Positions 35,679 through 47,195 are shown, numbered from the stretch's first letter. The stretch: DNA of 64,000 nucleotides from Diplolepis rosae (GCA_030998225.1 JAPYXD010000684.1:1614501-1678500), one strand, 5' to 3'. A program made the numbers and translations. The notes: generated by a model from the letters alone, not told the origin.

Positions 35679-36362
35679 TGTTTAGAGTATAAGACTAAAC
35701 ATAGGCAATAGCCTTTCTTAGCTCAATGGGGTGCCCGGATATACAGAAGGCGTTGTATAAAGAGATGCACGCAGTGCACGGCCAGTTTCACCTTTATTAA
35801 TATTACTGAAAAAGGTTCGAATTTCTTTCCCTCAATAAGGCAATTGATGTGTCATTTCAGCATATTTCTTTCCTAAGCAATAAAGCTTCTACAATTTTAT
35901 GATGTTAATCCTCTTTACTTAAAGCACAGAAATTGTCCGTCGAATGTGCAACTCATTTTTAGGATTAAGAGAATGCGCATAGGCATTAAGTTTAGAGTAT
36001 AATTTATAAGTTTCAACCATTGTTAATTCAAGGCATAGACATTTTTGGGAATACTGATCCTTTCAATGTATCTAGATTTTAAGTCACGCCTTAAAATTAT
36101 TGTAACCAATTAGAATTACTGAATTCTTGTGTCTACCCATAACAGTTTTTGTATCCGTCAAGAAAAGAAAAAAGGAGTTTAGTTCTGCACCAACATTCTA
36201 GTCGCTTAAATCGCAAGGAAAAATAAATCCAATCCAGAACACTCACGCGTTTCATTTATTTCTATAATACTTAATACTTGGTGCGTTTTATGAAGATAAA
36301 ACGTCCGCTTCATACTCCACTTGGAATAAGGGATCTAGAGTATAAAGCATCGATTAAAAACA
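35679..36362 (+). repeat. BEL/Pao 3' LTR
   Basis: 684 bp. It differs from the 5' LTR by one A in a homopolymer and about two substitutions (in GGAGTTTAG and ATAAAGCAT). Confidence 0.9.
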
Positions 36363-36827
36363 AAAGTATAAATATGGTTTATAAATAACAATGCTTATAT
36401 TTATTCCATCGTAACTCAAAATATTTTCATTATTCAATAAAACAACTCGCGATATCTTTCAATATCAAAATATCAGAACTTCCAATTTCGAGAACATATT
36501 TTCTATGTCTCAAATTGACATGTTTGATAACATGTCTATTATTGTATTGACCCAAATTCATATAATGTTTGTTCATTTCTTTGGCATAGGGTCAGTTTCT
36601 TCTTATTTTCTTTGATTAAAATTATTATTACATTTAAAAATGCGCAAAAAGAAAGAAAGGCAAACGTTTCGGCCACATATGGGGGCCCTCTAGAGTGCCA
36701 TAAATTCAGAGACTAATTCAAAATTTCTGTAAAAAATTATAATATAGAAGATAATTAAAAAATAATTATCATAAAAATTAAAAACTTATCTCATAGCTTG
36801 CAATTCAAAATGAAGTAGTCCAGTATC

Positions 36828-38745
36828 CCGTGCAGAAATTTCATTTAAGATATAGTAGGGCCCTGACTACTTTTCCCTACTTCTAGTCGGGATCTAGTAG
36901 GGAAAAGTAGTCAGGCCCCATCTACTTCTGTAACGCTGTTTTAGGCAGGCCCTATTTTAGACATCTAGTTGGGCCCTGATTAGAATACATATCTATTGCC
37001 TAACCGTACAATGGGGCCCCAGCTATACACGGAGAAAATTAGTTGAAGTAATTTTACTCAACTCTGTCGATTAAACTTGGGACATAAGGACATTTGAACA
37101 TCTATTAAATCCTAGTCGGGTAAAATCAATTTGATATATACCTAATTCACCCAAATTGAATAACAATAAGCGTTACATAGGGAATAGTAAGGAGTTGAGT
37201 AAAACCTTATCGACGACAGGGCACCAACATGCGTCAGTGGGTTAACATGAAATGTATAAACATATCACCGACGCTTGAGGTGCTTCAAACCGTAGTTGGG
37301 TAAAATGAGCATCGGGCGTATTATTTCAACTGGCAATGGTATGGTTCTCTCAAATAAAAAAAATTCTTACCTCGAGCCTGACAATAGTCATCCGGTATAT
37401 ACATAAACAATTTACAAATACATTCACACCATTACGGACGTAGCCAATCATATTTCAAATTACAAATACACTTAAACATATAAACCTTACATATATAAAC
37501 CTAATAACAACACTTATAATATAGTACGATACGCTTTCGTCGAATCACGCACACGCTCGCTTACAATGCTGAGATATAAAATTTGGAACTTTCTTATATA
37601 GTGACTGCATGAGTTATTCAGAGCTTGTGAGAGTAAGTGCCGTCAATAAAATTTTTTAGCCTTACTCAAGTAAAAATAAATCAACTTTTTTCATAAATGA
37701 TTAATAACATATGTTTAAAAATTAATATAATTACACAATTATTATAACTATGATTATTGATATATATAATATAATTATTAAATTACATTTAGTATACATT
37801 TTTATTATAACAACGTATGAAGTTTAGTGAAACTAAAGTTTCAAATGTACATTAAAAAATTGCATTATTATTAAGAAGTATCTTGTATAAAAACATTTAA
37901 AAGAAGGTTCTTTTATTTTCTGTGTTTTATATTTTCAAAATATGGATTTTACATTTGCGAATTCCAAATTATTATTCTGCCTGAGTAATTTATGTGATAT
38001 TTCATATTTTATGTAATACACTTATCGATTTTGTTTTGTTTAAATTTTCATAAGATCAATTTAATTTTAAGAATTTAAGTTTTTGAAATTAAAAATTTTT
38101 CATGTGTGCCCAAGGCGCAGATTACTTTGATTCGTTCCTGCGTGAATAGATGTAGCTGTTAGAATAAATCTTGCGATTCACGGTTTACTCAACTCTCGAT
38201 TGAAGCGTAGAGTAGAATGAACGGAAAGCTCTACTATTTTTGTGATTTAATAAAAGATTGGTTTTTTATAGTTATACTACGAGTAATAATATATATATTT
38301 AAAAATTTTTAATGCACGCTTTCATACTTCACCCTACACTTCTGAATTTTACTCAACTTTGATTAATTTTCGAACATTTAATATATCACAAATAAATACA
38401 GTGATACTAAATAACTTCTAACTTGTCCTTATGTCCCAAATTTGATCGGAAGTTGAGTAAAATTACTTTAACTATTTTTCTCCGTGTATGTAAAGGCCTT
38501 TTGCATGAGCATGCGCAGCAAAGAATATCTAAACTTTTTATTAAAATAAGGAACTACCTAGGGCCTGACTAAAATCCAAAAATAGGGCCCGACTAGAAGG
38601 AACTAGTTTTTCTAGAAACCAAACAGGGTGAACCTTATCAACGCCTCGCCGGGGCCCGCCTAGAACTTCCTAGTCTACTTTTTCTAGCGAGGGCCTAACC
38701 GTAGCCCTACCTTAAATGAGGACAAATCGGGCGATTTCTGCACGG
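36828..38745. mobile_element. Element with CCCGTGCAGAAAT ends and GGGCCC-rich subterminal repeats
   Basis: The ends are CCCGTGCAGAAAT and ATTTCTGCACGGG. The subterminal 190-250 bp on each side carry about ten degenerate words built on TAGTNGGGCCCTGACTA and its inverse. A further element is inserted at 37028-38486. Confidence 0.75.
37028..38486. mobile_element. Element with CACGGAGAAAATTAG ends, TA duplication
   Basis: 1459 bp, ends inverted, TA at 37026-37027 and 38487-38488. The inverted region continues about 60 bp inward (TTTTACTCAACT and TCCTTATGTCCCAA). No coding potential. Confidence 0.8.
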
Positions 38746-38746
38746 G

Positions 38747-39848
38747 ATGCAGCATCACGAATTGAAAAATTACTTGAAGTTCACTATGAATAAAAACCGG
38801 ATAAAATGAAAAAATATAAAAGATTTTGCACACGAACCGACCGGAATTTTTTTTTCATTCAAAAAATGTTTATTATTAAAGAATGATGCCAAATTGGTTC
38901 ACAATGGCAAAACGAGAACAGGTTTTACATTCATGAAAACTTCTCGTGAAGACTTTAATACCGGCGTCTCTCACAGAATGATCTGAACTGTTTTAAAAAC
39001 CGACTCGGGACATGTGGCTTTGCTGACCGAAAATTTTTTTCTATAAGCAATCCTGAGAGGTTCTTTTCCTCCTTGAAGAAGACTATTGTCCTGTACTTAG
39101 TTAAGAAATTCGAGACGTTTATGATGATTTTCACGAGTGGACGAAGGCGTTTATTTTTCAAGAAAACGATTTTGTATATTGCTTGCAAATTCAGTGTGAA
39201 ATGGATTGTCCGTGAAGCTTTTATACAAAATCGTTTTCTTGAAAAATAAACGCCTTCGTCCACTCGTGAAAATCATCATAAACGTCTCGAATTTCTTAAC
39301 TAGGTACAGGACACTAATCTTCTTCAACACGGAGAAAAATGGAGATCAGAGAAATATGGGTGATTACTGGAAAATAGGAAAAATTATTAGATGACAGAAG
39401 AGAGTGTTACACTGTTTGGGAATCAGTCTTGTGCTGTTAAATACTCTCTTCTCTTTTATAGTAATCATTCTTAATTCTCAGTAATCGTCCGTATTCTCAC
39501 GATCTCCATTTTTCTCCGTGAAGGAGGAAAAAAACCTCTCAGGATTGCTTATAGAAAAAAATTTTCGGTCAGCAAAGCCACATGTCCCGAGTCGGTTTTT
39601 AAAACAGTTCAGATCATTCTGTGAGAGACGCCGGTATTAAAGTCTTCACGAGAAGTTTTCATGAATGTAAAACCTGTTCTCGTTTTGCCATTGTGAACCA
39701 ATTTGGCATCATTCTTTAATAATAAACATTTTTTGAATGAAAAAAAAATTCCGGTCGGTTCGTGTGCAAAATCTTTTATATTTTTTCATTTTATCCGGTT
39801 TTTATTCATAGTGAACTTCAAGTAATTTTTCAATTCGTGATGCTGCAT
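38747..39848. mobile_element. Fold-back element, about 430-bp arms
   Basis: Arms 38747-39177 and 39223-39848 are near-identical inverted copies starting ATGCAGCATCACGAATT. The right arm is longer only because a 193-bp MITE is inserted. Open frames here are arm shadows. Confidence 0.85.
39328..39520. mobile_element. MITE with CACGGAGAAAAATGG ends inside a fold-back arm
   Basis: 193 bp, ends CACGGAGAAAAATGGAGATC in inverse. The intact left arm shows the pre-insertion sequence CTTCTTCAAGGAGG, so the insertion duplicated AA. Confidence 0.85.
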
Positions 39849-39930
39849 ACTATTAAATGTAATAATAATTTTAATCAAAGAAAATAAGAAGAAACTGACC
39901 CTATGCCAAAGAAATGAACAAACATTATAT

Positions 39931-40714
39931 TTTCTATGGTTTGAATAATTTTCTTTTTGGTTAGAGTCTTTCTTTGCGAATACATAATATATATTTCTTT
40001 CTTTCCATTAAAATAATGAAAAAAGTTCATGAAAATATTGCTGGTTTATTATTCAGTACATTAATAGTCTTAAATATAAATTTAACTTAATTTATTCCTA
40101 TTGTTTTAATTTCAATCAAGTAATGTTAAGTGTAGAATATTTAAAGAGAGATATTCTGACGAACTTTTTTCATTGATTATTTCATCGAGAATTTCTCTAT
40201 AATGAAATTTGTCACATAGATGCTATTTGTTGCATTTTTGATCTAATAATTTTAAGTTCTGTTCTATACTCTATATATAATTTTGTTGTAAAAAAGGAAG
40301 TCTAAGAGCTATAAAGAGGAGCTATAAAGTCATAAACTTTCCAACTTCGGAAAATAAAATTGATATGCCTCGACTTCTTTGCTTAAATAATTTTATTTGA
40401 AGTTCAACAATTTTTACATTTAAATAATAAAAAAAGACATTTTATGCGAAAATTTTAAGTTGAAAGTATATCTGAATCTTGTTTTTTACAAAGGTAAAAA
40501 AAGTCTATAATTTCTAAGATTATCGTCTTATTTCAATATTTTGATATCTCTTCTTAAATGCTGTTTTGAAATTGTCTGTAAAAGGGTTTAAAAAATATTT
40601 TTCTGTTATTGTATTTTTTTAATAATTAATCGAATAATTTGAATACCATATTGAGATATAAGTAGAAATTAATAGTAGTATATTTTTGGAAAAGATTTGC
40701 TTTGAGGTCCATAA
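39931..40714. other. Unassigned AT-rich stretch
   Basis: No gene, RNA or repeat recognised. Confidence 0.45.
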
Positions 40715-41219
40715 ATGATAAAATTAATATCAATCTGACATATCAGCTTAGATCGGAACCCTCATCAGGGTTTTTTTTATTAAATTATGAAAATATACAG
40801 AAAAAGTCGGTTGTTAAATTGACGTAACTTTTTTATATGACAATTGTAATAGTTTGGTTTTTGGGGTTTACTAAGTATACTTATTCCAAGAAATATAAAT
40901 CATGTATTTTACACCCATACAATACATACTCAATTTGCCGTGCAAAAAATGTCACGTAAAGAATTTCTTTGAAATATTTTTCTTGAAAAAAATGTTTTTA
41001 GGATTGTTTTATATTCAAGCCTTTCGTTTCAAATATATAATATATTTACCATGTAAAAAAGCTACGTCTTTTCAAATCTAAAATATTTCATTCCAAGAAA
41101 ATCTCAATTCAGCTTCCCACTTTTTCTGTGTATTTTTAGGTTTTAACAGGTTTTAATAAAAATCACTAATAAGGGCTCCGATCTGAGCCAAAATGTCAGA
41201 TTCATATTAAGTTCATCAT
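40715..41219. mobile_element. Palindromic MITE (ATGATAAAATTAATAT ends)
   Basis: Left 40715-40790 and right 41155-41219 are inverted copies containing TGACAT...GATCGGA(A/G)CCC. The right part is also the start of the window, so the MITE extends into repeat A. Confidence 0.65.
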
Positions 41220-42507
41220 TTTCGACCAGAAAGTCAATCTTTTCCAACAATAAACCAGTATTTAAGACCAAAGGTCAATAGAACTTGCACTTTCAATTAA
41301 TAATATAGTACACAAAAAAAATGTTTATATCAATTTTTACTAAAGTATTTTTGAATTTAGTGAAAAACGTATCCCTCTAAGACTTTTTGTCAAAAAAAAA
41401 ATGATAAACTTTAGAAGAATGATATGAAACTTTAGTCTGAATTATATTAAAATTTGTTATGAACTATGCTATAGTTTCATATCATTCTCCTAAAGTTTAG
41501 TATTTTTTTTGAGAAAAGGTCTTAGAGTGATACGTTTTTCCCTAAATTGAAAAATACTACAGTAGAAGTTGATATAAAAACGTTTCTCCGTGTACCTAAA
41601 GAAAATAGTATGTATAATGATAAAAATTGAATTAAAATATTATGAATTTTAAATAAAATTGAAATTATATTTAAAAATGTTATACTTAATTTTATTCTGA
41701 ATATTTTTAATAAACAAAAAATTTAACAATTTTAATTAAGAATTTCAAAGTGACATGTTTGATAACATGTCTACTATTATATTGACCCAAATTCATTTAA
41801 ACTTATAGGTATGAATCATTATTATTTCAGTACAGGATTTTTTTCACGTACTCCTGTATTCTGTTCCGGATATATTTCTATGTACATAATACGAAAAAAT
41901 GTAAATAATGAACACTAAATCGAATTCAATTTGAAGAAACATTATTACAAGTACTTATTTGCTGAGGAAATTGATTCTGATTGTAAATTAGAGTCAACAT
42001 ACAAACTAGACAATCCTTGTTATTTTTATTTTTTATAATTCCGAAATTCAGCTTTGTAGAAAGGGAGTCTAATGTGGATATATGTTTAAATATTATTTAT
42101 ATTCATTTATTAAAATGATTGATTAAAATTAAAATTTATTTACTCATTAAAATTTAATACTTGATTTTAAAATTTATTCATTTATTAATTGAAATTCAAT
42201 AATTTATTATTAAATTATATTTAATCATAATATAATTATAATATAATATTTAATAATTAATTATAATTTAATATTATAATTAATTAATTAATGTTTAATG
42301 ACTACCAATAAGCTTCTGATATTAAAATCAATAAGAAATTCAAAATCAAACTCATCATATTATACGCCCAAATGTTCAACATCATATCTTGCGTTTTATC
42401 GCTGGACTTGAATATTTTCAATTTATACAGCTTAAGCAAATGTAAGCTTGTGTGTTTTCGAGAGGATTAAAGGGTACGGGGAGAGTTGTCGACAGCCCTC
42501 CTAAGCA
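40946..42507. repeat. Interspersed repeat A, copy 2
   Basis: Matches 1-1422 with few differences and ends at the same CTCCTAAG point. Its internal CACGGAGAAA-type MITE (about 41308-41597) keeps the central palindrome that copy 1 has lost. Confidence 0.85.
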
Positions 42508-43030
42508 GTGTGCAGCAGTGTGTCCAGATTTGACACGCGAACGTTACGCACACAACGCACACAGCAGTACGTAGTTGAGAATGGTTGCGTGCGCAGCGTA
42601 GTGTGTCTGCTGTTCGCAGTGGTTCTCTGAGTTTTCTCTGGCTAAAGGCTCCTTGTACCTACAGCTGATATTGCGTGCGCGAGGAATCACATGTAAGCAC
42701 TGTTAGCTAAAGTTGTGTAAGTTAGATTGCTATATGAAACTCAACAGTGTGTAGGAGCACTGCTTACAAAATACAAATCGACAGCTTGCTCGGTTTTTAT
42801 GTTTCTTTCGACTCTGCTGGATTCCGTGCAAAAGAGGCGCGAAAGAGTTGCCGAATTCGAAATGACGGAAGATATAATTTGAAAACTTAACCCTAAAATC
42901 AAAATTTTATAATGTGTAAAATCTTTTACATGATAGTTTTAATAAACAAGTGTTAATTAAGGGGTTCAATATTTAAGCAATTTAATAATTTATATTCTAA
43001 TTCACATACGAAATTACAATTACTAAACAA
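42508..43030. other. Non-coding flank of the large fold-back element
   Basis: 42508-42650 is rich in GTGTGC/GCAG words. 42663-42850 is a diverged direct copy of 61852-62030 (shared ATTGCGTGCGCGAGG, CTATATGAAA and GCGCGAAAGAG). No gene. Confidence 0.55.
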
Positions 43031-43993
43031 TTTTTTTGTATGAACTTGATTCGACAAACCTTTACTATGGAGTAAAATACTTTAAATACCATATTTTGAA
43101 ATACATAACATCTTTTACGTGACAATTTCAATATATAAGTGCAAACAAAAGGTTTCTTTTCTTTTTTGATGAATAAATTATATTTACATTTTCATACGAA
43201 ATTACTCATTGTGATTCTTTGTTATTAAGTAAAAGTGACCAATATTATAAAAATAAAATACTTTAAAAAAAGTTTTAGAATACTTAAAAATTTGTATATG
43301 ACAATTTCAATGTATAAATGTAAATGAAAGGTTTGATTATTAAAAAAAGCCAATTAATTATATCTGAATTCGCATGCGAAACTACAAATTGAGATTTCTT
43401 TGGTATGAAGATAATTCGACAAACTTTTATAGTAAACTAAAATACTTTAAATAATTTTTTTGGAATACGTAAGATCTTTTAAAAGATAATTTTAGTATAT
43501 GCACTGCCATCAGAAATTACAGGTTCACTTGTACTTTTATCTACTGTTAAAGCATCTTCATTTTTATAATAACACGTGATGTAAAAGATTTTAACTATTC
43601 CACAAATTTTTAATGATATTTTATTCCAAATAAATTTTTTCCACTTCATATCAGAGAAATCTCAACATGTAATTTAGTATTCAAATTTAAATATAATATA
43701 TTTGATATTTAAAGAATCAAACTATTTATTCACACTTCGATAGTCTCTAAATCATTTATATCCAAATACAATATAATTTATTTTTGAATAATCAAATATT
43801 TTATTTACATTTATTTGATGAAATTTTCATGTGAAAGGTTTTAAGTATTCTAAAAACTTTTTTAGGTACTTTATTCTAAAGGAAATTTTTTGAAATTTAT
43901 TTCTATCTAGACAAATTTCAAAGTTAAATTTCTTATTCTAAATTAAACATGTTTTTCAATTTTTTAAATAATCAAAGCTCTTATTCACACTTG

Positions 43994-44987
43994 TGTTACG
44001 TCACAAGTACGTAAATACTTACTTTGATCGAAGATTCCTCGTTTTAAGTTAGGATCGAATGATCCTCTCTTAGGGATGAGGATAAGTCAATGAAAAGTAC
44101 ACAATGATTAGTAAAGTAATACAAATTGAATTTATTTAAATTAACACTGATATAAACAAGGTTAAAATTTTACAATGATTCAAACAATGGCACAGGGAAT
44201 AGGTAAAGAATAGAGAGAATTTTCGGTACCTTTGTTGAGTTGTGAATAGTCCCTTTTTTATGAATGATCCTCACAGGTGTGAGGGAGAGAGAAAGATTCT
44301 TCCACTGGTGCGACGAAGACAGCAATAGGTATCCCACTGGTGTGAGGAAGACAGAAACAAATATCCCACTGGTGTGAGGAGGACAAGAATAGTTATCTCA
44401 CTCTACACTGACTCTAAGATCCTTTCAAAGATTGAAAGTACAATCAGAGAATTTACGACACGTTTCTTCGGAAAACTGAACTAAACACGTATCTCACGCT
44501 GTGAATCCTTTTAAGATTTTAGAAATTTCCCGCACTTAATTTTGCTCACAAGACTAGTTTTCCCTTGGCGGCGTGTCCTTTTTATATTATATTTTTTGGT
44601 GACGTCACGCGTTGCGCAGTCTCCCGCTGCGTGTGACGTAGTTATACCTCTCTTTTCAATAGGTGGTTTTCTCTCTCTTTTAGTAATTTCCCCAGATTTC
44701 TCTCTAGACCTAGCCTATGCCTATAGTACATTCAGAGATGAGGGGGGAGATTGCTCAACCTGTGGAAAAAGAGATTGAGTAAAAATTGGGCTGATAAACG
44801 CGCCATCAGGCGAGTGGAACTGTGAGTTACTTTGTGAATTCAGATTTTCAGACCTTGCGCGTCGGTAAATGATGAAAATGAGAGAAATTAGAAACGAGTT
44901 ACCACCGGAGTTGCTATTGAAAGAATTATCACGCCAGATCACGAGTACCAGAGATGAGTACATTCTAATGCGTCGCGGGACGTGACA
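43994..44987 (-). repeat. Errantivirus-like 3' LTR (994 bp)
   Basis: TG...CA boundaries, matching 60957-61718 except for an extra 232 bp near 44730-44965. It contains four imperfect tandem units around CCCACTGGTGTGAGGA (44265-44400), a palindromic TGACGTCA (44600-44607) and a minus-strand TATAAAAAGG (44577-44586). Confidence 0.9.
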
Positions 44988-44997
44988 CCTCCCCCCT
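44988..44997 (-). promoter_or_regulatory. Polypurine tract
   Basis: On the minus strand AGGGGGGAGG directly precedes the 3' LTR, the position and composition expected for the plus-strand DNA primer. Confidence 0.75.
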
Positions 44998-45402
44998 AGT
45001 TCGAGCGCGGGGGTGAAGCATCCGCGATCGAATCTTCGGAAGAAGAATACATTCGTTAATGTTTTTGAAGATACATTGAATTTCTATTTCTGACGTAATA
45101 ACCAACATTCATTTCGGGGTCTCTTTTACAATTTGTATTTTTTGCATTTGACTATTTGATTCCAATATCGATTTTTTTTTTTGATGTCATAAAAATTTAT
45201 ATTATCTAAATATTATAATTTTTTTTGTTATAAATAATTACATAGTTTTTTTTGAAATAGTATGAACTTAACATAAGGTTACATATGATTTTTTCTTATA
45301 TAACTAAATACATCAATAATTTTTATTTCATATTCGTAAATTATAAATATCATGTAATATAATAATATATAAAACTGTAACGTAATTTCATAATGTAGAT
45401 TT
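44998..45402 (-). other. Errantivirus-like 3' untranslated region
   Basis: About 400 bp, GC-rich next to the polypurine tract, then strongly AT-rich; no open frame. Confidence 0.5.
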
Positions 45403-45852
45403 TTAAGAATTATTTTTATATTTTCTATTACTTAAAGGATTGCGGCAGTTATGAGCTAAATGCCCTCTTTGAAAACACCTTTCACAAGAGTTGGTCCATT
45501 TTTGTAAGGTTTCTTTACTGATTTCATCAGTTATTTTGAAAATTCTCGTTTCTGGGATTAAGCTTTTTTCTTTCATTTCTTCTAAAAATACATATCTTGT
45601 GGAAAGCATTTCCAAGAGTTTAGATGCTGCATTTTGCTTTGCAGACTTTTTTTGAGGGGCTGGTTCCCCAATACAAGAGAAAGTTATTTTATTTTTAAAG
45701 ATTTCGCAAGTTGCTTGGAATGGTGGCAGTTCTTGGTGTTTTCCAAGCGATTTTACAATATATGAAGGTTCGGAGAAATCATACTCAATGCTTATCTCGT
45801 TTAAAACTTGTACAGCAGTGCCTTTCGATAGGTCTCTTGTCTGCAAGGCCAT
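45403..45852 (-). CDS. dsRNA-binding-like domain plus CCHC zinc knuckle protein
   Basis: 149 residues. Residues 12-84 fit a double-stranded RNA-binding domain: an N-terminal helix, a three-strand region, then the diagnostic second helix APQKKSAKQNAASKLLEML. Residues 123-136 form a CX2CX4HX4C knuckle (C123, C126, H131, C136; CERCFQRGHLAHNC). The start is supported by a strong splice acceptor, TAATTCTTTTGCAG, 10 nt upstream of ATG. It is the most 3' gene of the cassette and a paralogue of the genes at 49372 and 49994. Such proteins could bind viral or transposon dsRNA and shield it from Dicer; this is inference. The domain call is the best of the three. Confidence 0.8.
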   Translation of the reverse strand: MALQTRDLSKGTAVQVLNEISIEYDFSEPSYIVKSLGKHQELPPFQATCEIFKNKITFSCIGEPAPQKKSAKQNAASKLLEMLSTRYVFLEEMKEKSLIPETRIFKITDEISKETLQKWTNSCERCFQRGHLAHNCRNPLSNRKYKNNS

Positions 45853-46215
45853 TGTTTTTGATCTGCAAAAGAATTACCTGTTTGAGTTGATGATTGAATT
45901 TATTGAAATTCTAAAGTTAGTTAGTTTTTTTTTTGTAATAATTTTGTGTTTGTTGATATATTCACTTTCCGCGTTTCCTATCTCAAAGAGATATTTCATG
46001 CAGAGAAAACAGTGGTCCGTTTTTTAGAATATTTTAATTTATTAAGGTTTGTCGTTACATTATAGCGGTTAAGGAAGAAGTAGTGGTGTATATGAAATAT
46101 GATTTTAAACAACGAATAAAAATTAAAAGGGAAAATTTTTTAACAAAAGTTACTAATAGATATTGTTTATATTTAGAAAAAAGAATAATAAAAAATATGT
46201 TTTGATTTATTATTT

Positions 46216-46518
46216 TTATTCGTCGTTGTTATAAATAATAGTCGATGCTTCGGAATCGACGTCGTTATACAGTGCTTCTTGTTGGTATAAATGAATTACA
46301 CGTTCGGCACAAGTTACACATAAATCTGCTCTTTGCCGCATGTAAAAAATTTGTGTATTGCAAATGGAGCAGTCGAGGCTAGATAGTTTTAATGTACAAT
46401 ATAAGTCTTTAGTAACTATGTGGTCTATTCGGACGGGTAATGTTACTTCGGTTTCGAAAAAGCTGAGTTCTGCCATCCAACAATCCTCGCAAACATGTTT
46501 TTTTTCGAGAACATTCAT
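46216..46518 (-). CDS. Cysteine-rich zinc-binding-like protein (intact paralogue)
   Basis: 100 residues of unknown family. Cysteine pairs CEDC near the N-terminus, then C-x8-C-x2-C (LDCSICNT) and ADLCVTC, suggest two zinc sites. The C-terminus is acidic. The spacing and the R-x-R-A-D-x-C-x2-C pattern are shared with the frames at 46787-47195, so the two are tandem duplicates. No signal peptide or membrane segment. It may be a RING/zinc-ribbon-like adaptor, but I do not recognise it. Confidence 0.6.
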   Translation of the reverse strand: MNVLEKKHVCEDCWMAELSFFETEVTLPVRIDHIVTKDLYCTLKLSSLDCSICNTQIFYMRQRADLCVTCAERVIHLYQQEALYNDVDSEASTIIYNNDE

Positions 46519-46786
46519 GTAAAAATTATCGACCAGTGTTGTGAATCAGTATTCTGAACTTAATTGATTTTCAAATTAGGGATTAATATCCTGCTCGCTT
46601 GCTCGAACTTATTCTTATTCGATTGTTTCGATTTCTTGGGGCAGCATTTTTCTGTTGAGGAAATTTACAATATTTAAGGAATTTGAAATATTTGTAAAAT
46701 TTACAATTTTTTAGTATTAAGGATTTTATTAAATTTAACAAAATTTTTCATGCGTGATTACATGCGTGGAAGGTAGATATGTATAA
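46519..46786 (-). other. Spacer between cysteine-rich genes
   Basis: AT-rich, no frame recognised. Confidence 0.4.
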
Positions 46787-47195
46787 TCATGCAGGGGTAT
46801 TTTCTACTAGAACTTCGTTTCCTTGACTAATTTCGAATTTATAATTTAAATATTGTTCGATACATTCTCTACAATCAGCTGCTCTTTTTCGCGGAGTAAT
46901 TAATAGTTCTTGACAACCGTAACAATTCATATATATGCATTCCAATTTACAAATGGAATTGCCATGATGTAAAAAATTCACAGTTATTTTGAGTTTCCTG
47001 ATCTAATTTCTCGAAACAGAATTGGCAATATCTTTTTGTGGTTTGGTGATTATAATATAAAAACAATGTTGAGGGTTCTAATTCGAAGCAATAACTCTGT
47101 AATAAGTGCGCGTATGCTATCGGATAGTCTTGCGGACATACACCGTCTACTGGTCCAAGATGGTTAACAATAGGTTCACTTGGAGTTGGTATCAT
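46787..47195 (-). pseudogene. Cysteine-rich zinc-binding-like gene, split by a frameshift
   Basis: The first part (47195-46947) begins MIPTPSEPIVNHLG and ends with a CQFC pair. A shifted frame (down to 46787) continues with C-x8-C-x2-C (MNCYGCQE) and AADCREC. The second frame has no ATG and opens just after a TAG, whereas the two parts together parallel the single frame at 46216-46518. I therefore read this as one gene broken by a one-base shift near 46990. TTGTAG three bases before the ATG is a plausible acceptor. Programmed shifting or two separate genes cannot be excluded. Confidence 0.5.

Larger units (their letters stand above)
28820..36362 (+). mobile_element. BEL/Pao LTR retrotransposon, full length, frame-disrupted
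   Basis: Two LTRs of 685 and 684 bp begin TGTTTAGAG and end CA. A tRNA-Tyr-type primer site follows the left LTR directly, and a GGGCGGAA purine stretch precedes the right LTR. The interior codes gag, protease, reverse transcriptase, RNase H and integrase in BEL/Pao order. Flanking 5-bp words (AATTT and AAAGT) do not match, so no target duplication is visible. I count about three differences between LTRs, indicating a recent insertion, yet gag-pol has two frame breaks and one stop. Confidence 0.9.
36561..39930. mobile_element. Composite element with 80-bp terminal inverted repeats, filled with nested elements
   Basis: The outer arms 36561-36638 and 39851-39930 are inverted copies starting TATAATGTTTGTTCATTTC. 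The left flank (about 36510-36560) shares a TGACATGTTTGATAACATGT block with repeat A. Inside lie at least four more inverted-repeat elements. No coding sequence was found. Confidence 0.75.

Noticed and set aside
38955..39394. Frames of 102 and 62 codons around a fold-back centre
   Set aside because: They share sequence because they read the same inverted arm; no known domain.
44265..44400. Regular short repeats that could suggest a CRISPR array
   Set aside because: Units are imperfect, contiguous and lie inside a retroelement LTR of a eukaryote; they lack unique spacers.
44542..44778. Open frame repeated at 61505-61699
   Set aside because: It is LTR sequence read antisense to the element, starting over the TATA/CRE promoter.
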